From Limimaricola sp. (GTDB lineage: Bacteria; Pseudomonadota; Alphaproteobacteria; Rhodobacterales; Rhodobacteraceae), in contig NZ_WGLM01000002.1 of the NCBI RefSeq assembly GCF_016125575.1, positions 744,001 to 808,000 of the forward strand: a stretch of 64,000 nucleotides of DNA, given 5' to 3'. The notes beneath the pieces were generated by a model. That model was not told where the DNA came from. It was given only the letters and a program-made list of their open reading frames with translations, and made no database searches. Shown here piece by piece: positions 61,367 through 64,000 of the stretch. How positions within the stretch are numbered: the first letter of the stretch is position 1; the number at the start of each line of letters is the position of its first letter. Both the position numbers and the translations under genes were made by a program.

Positions 61367-62659
61367 TCAGGCCAGCACCCCTTCGGCGGTGATGCGGGTC
61401 TTGCCGCCAAGGTAAGGGTGCAGCGCGGCAGGCAGCGTGACCGATCCGTCGGCCTCCTGCCAGTTTTCCAGCACGGCGATCAGCGTGCGGCCCACGGCAA
61501 GGCCAGAGCCGTTCAGCGTGTGAAGGAACTCGGGCTTGCCACCGCCGGCGGGGCGGAAGCGCGCGTTCATTCGCCGCGCCTGGTAGTCGCCGCAGGTCGA
61601 GACGCTGGAGATCTCGCGATAGGTGTTCTGGCCGGGCAACCAGACCTCAAGGTCATGGGTGCGGCGCGCGCCCGCGCCCATGTCGCCCGCACACAGCTTC
61701 ATCGTGCGATAGGGCAGGTCCAGCTTTTCAAGGATGGCTTCCGCGCATTTGGTCATCCGGGCGTGTTCGGCCTCCGACGTGTCGGGGGTGCAGATGGTGA
61801 CCATCTCGACCTTCTCGAACTGGTGCTGGCGCAGCATCCCGGCGGTATCGCGGCCCGCGCTGCCTGCTTCGGAGCGGAAGCACTGGGTGTGGGCCACGTA
61901 GCGGCGGGGCAGGGTGGCCTCGTCCACGGTATCGCCATGGACGAAGTTGGTCAGCGTGACCTCGGCCGTGGGGATCAGCCACCAGCCGTTGGTGGTCTGG
62001 TAGCTGTCCTCGCCGAATTTCGGCAGTTGCCCGGTGCCGCGCATCATGTCCGAAGTTACAAGGACCGGCGTGATCGCCTCGGTCAGGCTATGCTCGGCCG
62101 TGTGGGTATCCAGCATGAATTGCGCCAGCGCCCGGTGGAGGCGGGCGACCGCACCCATCAGCACCACGAAACGGCTGCCCGAGAGCTTGGCGGCCGTGGT
62201 GAAGTCCATGCCGGTCTGGACGGCAGGCAACTGGTAGTGTTCCAGCGGCTTGAAATCGAAGCTGCGCGGGGTGCCGTGGCGGTGGATTTCCACGTTGTCG
62301 TGTTCGTCCTTGCCGTCGGGCACGTCGTCATAGGGCAGGTTGGGGATGGTCAGCAGCAGGTCAGTCAGGCGCGCATCCTCGGCCTTGGCCTCGTCGCCCA
62401 GTCGCGCGACCTCGGCCTTTTTCTCGGCCACCAGCGCGCGAAGACGTTCGAATTCGGCGTCATCCCCGCGGGCCTTGGCGGCGCCCACGTCCTTGCTGGC
62501 CTTGTTCTGCTCGGCCTGCGCGGATTCGGCGGCATGAATCAGACCGCGCCGCGCCTCGTCGAGGCTGAGGATCGCAGCCGACATTGGCGACAGCCCGCGG
62601 CGGGCAAGGGCGGCGTCGAAGGCGGCGGGATTGTCGCGGATGGCGCGGATGTCGTGCAT
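61367..62659 (-). CDS. serS: Seryl-tRNA synthetase
   Basis: A 430-residue class II synthetase from the ATG at 62659. The N-terminal coiled-coil arm ('[29 protein letters not shown]' in part) docks tRNA-Ser. Motif 2 '[26 protein letters not shown]' region and motif 3 '[20 protein letters not shown]' are present, with '[16 protein letters not shown]'. It charges serine and selenocysteine tRNAs. It is divergent from the yajC-secD operon. Confidence 0.97.
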   Translation of the reverse strand: MHDIRAIRDNPAAFDAALARRGLSPMSAAILSLDEARRGLIHAAESAQAEQNKASKDVGAAKARGDDAEFERLRALVAEKKAEVARLGDEAKAEDARLTDLLLTIPNLPYDDVPDGKDEHDNVEIHRHGTPRSFDFKPLEHYQLPAVQTGMDFTTAAKLSGSRFVVLMGAVARLHRALAQFMLDTHTAEHSLTEAITPVLVTSDMMRGTGQLPKFGEDSYQTTNGWWLIPTAEVTLTNFVHGDTVDEATLPRRYVAHTQCFRSEAGSAGRDTAGMLRQHQFEKVEMVTICTPDTSEAEHARMTKCAEAILEKLDLPYRTMKLCAGDMGAGARRTHDLEVWLPGQNTYREISSVSTCGDYQARRMNARFRPAGGGKPEFLHTLNGSGLAVGRTLIAVLENWQEADGSVTLPAALHPYLGGKTRITAEGVLA

Positions 62660-62858
62660 GGCAAGGGCTTTCGCTTGGGTTGGCGGAGATATGCCCGAAG
62701 TGCCGCTTGGTGTGAAGCCCGCAAGCGGTTGCCGCTGCTGGCCTTCGCGAGCCCGCCGAGTAGATCTGGACCAAGCTGACCAGCGGCGGTTGAAAGGCAG
62801 GTGCAAGGGGTGACAGAGGGGGTGCGTCGAAAGGCTCGCTTGGCGTGGCCGGGCGCGG

Positions 62859-62885
62859 TTGCCATTCCGCCGGGCCGGACATAAT
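62859..62885 (+). promoter_or_regulatory. Possible promoter of yajC-secD
   Basis: TTGCCA (62859-62864) and CATAAT (62880-62885) are spaced by 15 bases, shorter than ideal, 58 bases before the yajC start. The 284-base serS-yajC gap holds no gene that I can support. Confidence 0.35.
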
Positions 62886-62943
62886 GTGCCGCGACTTTCG
62901 CGGGGGGCGTCTCCTCGCTCATCAGATGAACCAAAGGACCGTC

Positions 62944-63225
62944 ATGCAGGGTTTTGAATCGCTCGTTCCGCTGATCCTGATCTTCGCGATCATGTATTTC
63001 CTGTTGATCCGGCCACAGCAGAAGAAGCTGAAGGACCACCAGGCAATGGTCGACGCATTGCGCCGGGGTGACCAGATCATCACGCAAGGCGGGATCGTGG
63101 GCAAGGTGACCAAGGTCAAGGACGAGAAAGAAGTCGAGGTCGAGATTGCGGCGGGCGTCAATGTGCGCGTGGTGAAGTCGACCATCGCCACGGTGGTCAG
63201 CAAGACCGAACCGGCAAAGTCCTGA
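62944..63225 (+). CDS. yajC: Preprotein translocase subunit YajC
   Basis: A 93-residue protein from the second ATG (62944), with AAAGGA 7 bases upstream; an ATG at 62926 has no such site. 'LVPLILIFAIMYFLLIRPQQKKLK' is the single membrane segment plus R-P-Q-Q-K-K motif that defines YajC. 'GDQIITQGGIVGKVTKVKD' is the conserved cytosolic part. It works with SecDF in protein export. secD follows after 24 bases. Confidence 0.95.
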   Translation: MQGFESLVPLILIFAIMYFLLIRPQQKKLKDHQAMVDALRRGDQIITQGGIVGKVTKVKDEKEVEVEIAAGVNVRVVKSTIATVVSKTEPAKS

Positions 63226-63249
63226 CCCCGGCCGGAGAGGCGAACCAAG

Positions 63250-64000
63250 ATGTTGCATATCCCCTTCTGGCAGCGGATCGTCATCGTACTGATCTGCGCG
63301 GCCGGGATTCTTTCGGCAGTCCCGAACCTGTTTTATTCGCGCGTCGAGCAGCACAACGACGCTGCCAAGACCATCGCGGCTGGCCAGACCGATCCGGCGC
63401 TTGAAGCGAAGGCGGCGCTATGGCCGTCGTACCTGCCGTCAAACCTTGTCAATCTTGGCCTCGACCTGCGCGGCGGGGCGCACCTGTTGGCCGAAGTGCA
63501 GGTGGCCGACGTCTATTCCACCGTGATGGACGGCATGTGGCCGGACGTGCGCGACGCGCTGGCCAAAGAGCGTGACGTGGTAGGCTTTGTTACCCGCGAG
63601 CAGGGGCCGGCCGGCACGCTGCTGGTGCGCATCTCCAAGCCCGAAGGCGTGACCAAGGCGCTGGAAGTGGTGCGCGGGCTTGCGACGCCTGTCGCCTCGA
63701 TCACCGGGGCGGGTTCGACCAATATCGTTGTCACGGCGAACGGGCCGGTCCTGTCGATCACGCTGAGCGATGCCGAGAAGCAAGCCACCAACGAGCGCAC
63801 GGTGCAGCAGGCGCTGGAGATCATCCGTCGCCGGATCGACGCCGCGGGCACACGCGAGCCGATCATCCAGCGCGAAGGGTCTGACCGGATCCTCGTCGAG
63901 GTGCCGGGTGTCGGGTCGGCCGACGAGGTGAAAAGCCTGATCGGCACCACCGCGCAGCTGACCTTCCAGCCTGTCGTGGGACGGACCGAGGATCCTAACG
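63250..64000 (+). CDS. secD: Protein translocase subunit SecD, N-terminal part (runs off the window)
   Basis: The frame is open from ATG 63250 to the window end (about 250 residues). 'MLHIPFWQRIVIVLICAAGILSAVPNLFY' in part is the first membrane helix, followed by 'LGLDLRGGAHLLAEVQV', the DLRGG motif of SecD P1. 'QALEIIRRRIDAAGTREPIIQREG' and 'ILVEVPGV' are also typical. SecD drives late steps of protein translocation with proton motive force. The rest lies beyond the window. Confidence 0.95.
   Translation, partial: MLHIPFWQRIVIVLICAAGILSAVPNLFYSRVEQHNDAAKTIAAGQTDPALEAKAALWPSYLPSNLVNLGLDLRGGAHLLAEVQVADVYSTVMDGMWPDVRDALAKERDVVGFVTREQGPAGTLLVRISKPEGVTKALEVVRGLATPVASITGAGSTNIVVTANGPVLSITLSDAEKQATNERTVQQALEIIRRRIDAAGTREPIIQREGSDRILVEVPGVGSADEVKSLIGTTAQLTFQPVVGRTEDPN

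Noticed and set aside
1-64000. CRISPR arrays
   Set aside because: No regularly spaced direct repeats of 23-40 bases were seen on either strand.

Overview
The window is about 64 kb of GC-rich DNA (roughly two thirds G+C by eye) from an alphaproteobacterium, most likely a member of the Rhodobacteraceae (Rhodobacter/Paracoccus/Roseobacter type). Grounds: a heterotetrameric sarcosine oxidase cluster soxBDAG, the dusA, DUF1289 and ruvX neighbourhood with a fused CcmI, a serS / yajC-secD block, an Atm1-type exporter, GSCFA and GT61 proteins, and heavy codon bias toward G/C third positions. The exact genus cannot be told from sequence reading alone.

Layout. 1-7.8 kb: amino-sugar/sugar catabolism (ROK kinase end, kbaZ-like tagatose-bisphosphate aldolase subunit, nagA) and a divergent FGGY kinase / ribose-type ABC importer. 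7.8-10.4 kb: a two-domain methyltransferase and an unrecognised conserved protein. 10.5 kb: tRNA-Thr(UGU). 10.6-20.4 kb: an accessory island beginning at the 3' end of that tRNA. It carries a SnoaL-like protein, a short tyrosine recombinase, a nucleotide-cyclase-like protein, and a compact minus-strand operon (20009 down to 13745) encoding a TauD-like Fe(II)/2-oxoglutarate dioxygenase, a HEPN-motif plus zinc-ribbon protein, a GHKL ATPase fused to a PD-(D/E)XK nuclease, a PtuA-like AAA/ABC ATPase and an HNH nuclease. I consider this operon the best candidate in the window for a new (probably anti-phage or nucleic-acid surveillance) system.

20.4-28.9 kb: aromatic/xenobiotic metabolism with signs of decay at its island-facing edge: an ABM-fold gene that seems to use ATT as its start, a broken sulfotransferase, a LysR regulator, amidase, PobA 4-hydroxybenzoate hydroxylase, a chorismate-lyase-like protein, an FMO-type monooxygenase, an intact sulfotransferase and an SDR. 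29-35.7 kb: an outer membrane barrel protein preceded by four tandem, overlapping paralogues of the adenylate-forming (AMP-binding) superfamily, all lacking the usual A10 lysine.

35.9-64 kb is mostly ordinary chromosome: two small secreted/lipoproteins, dusA, a TSUP exporter with a PhyH-like oxygenase, DUF1289-ruvX-ccmI, sarcosine oxidase, GT61 and GSCFA proteins, sodB, a LOG-family hydrolase, a long LysM protein, the Atm1-type ABC exporter, an MFS drug exporter, a YfgM-like protein with bamB and der, a TspO-like protein, serS, and yajC-secD (secD runs off the end).

Family assignments rest on motifs and remembered family patterns, not on database searches. Start codons were chosen from Shine-Dalgarno placement, overlap with the upstream stop and family N-termini.
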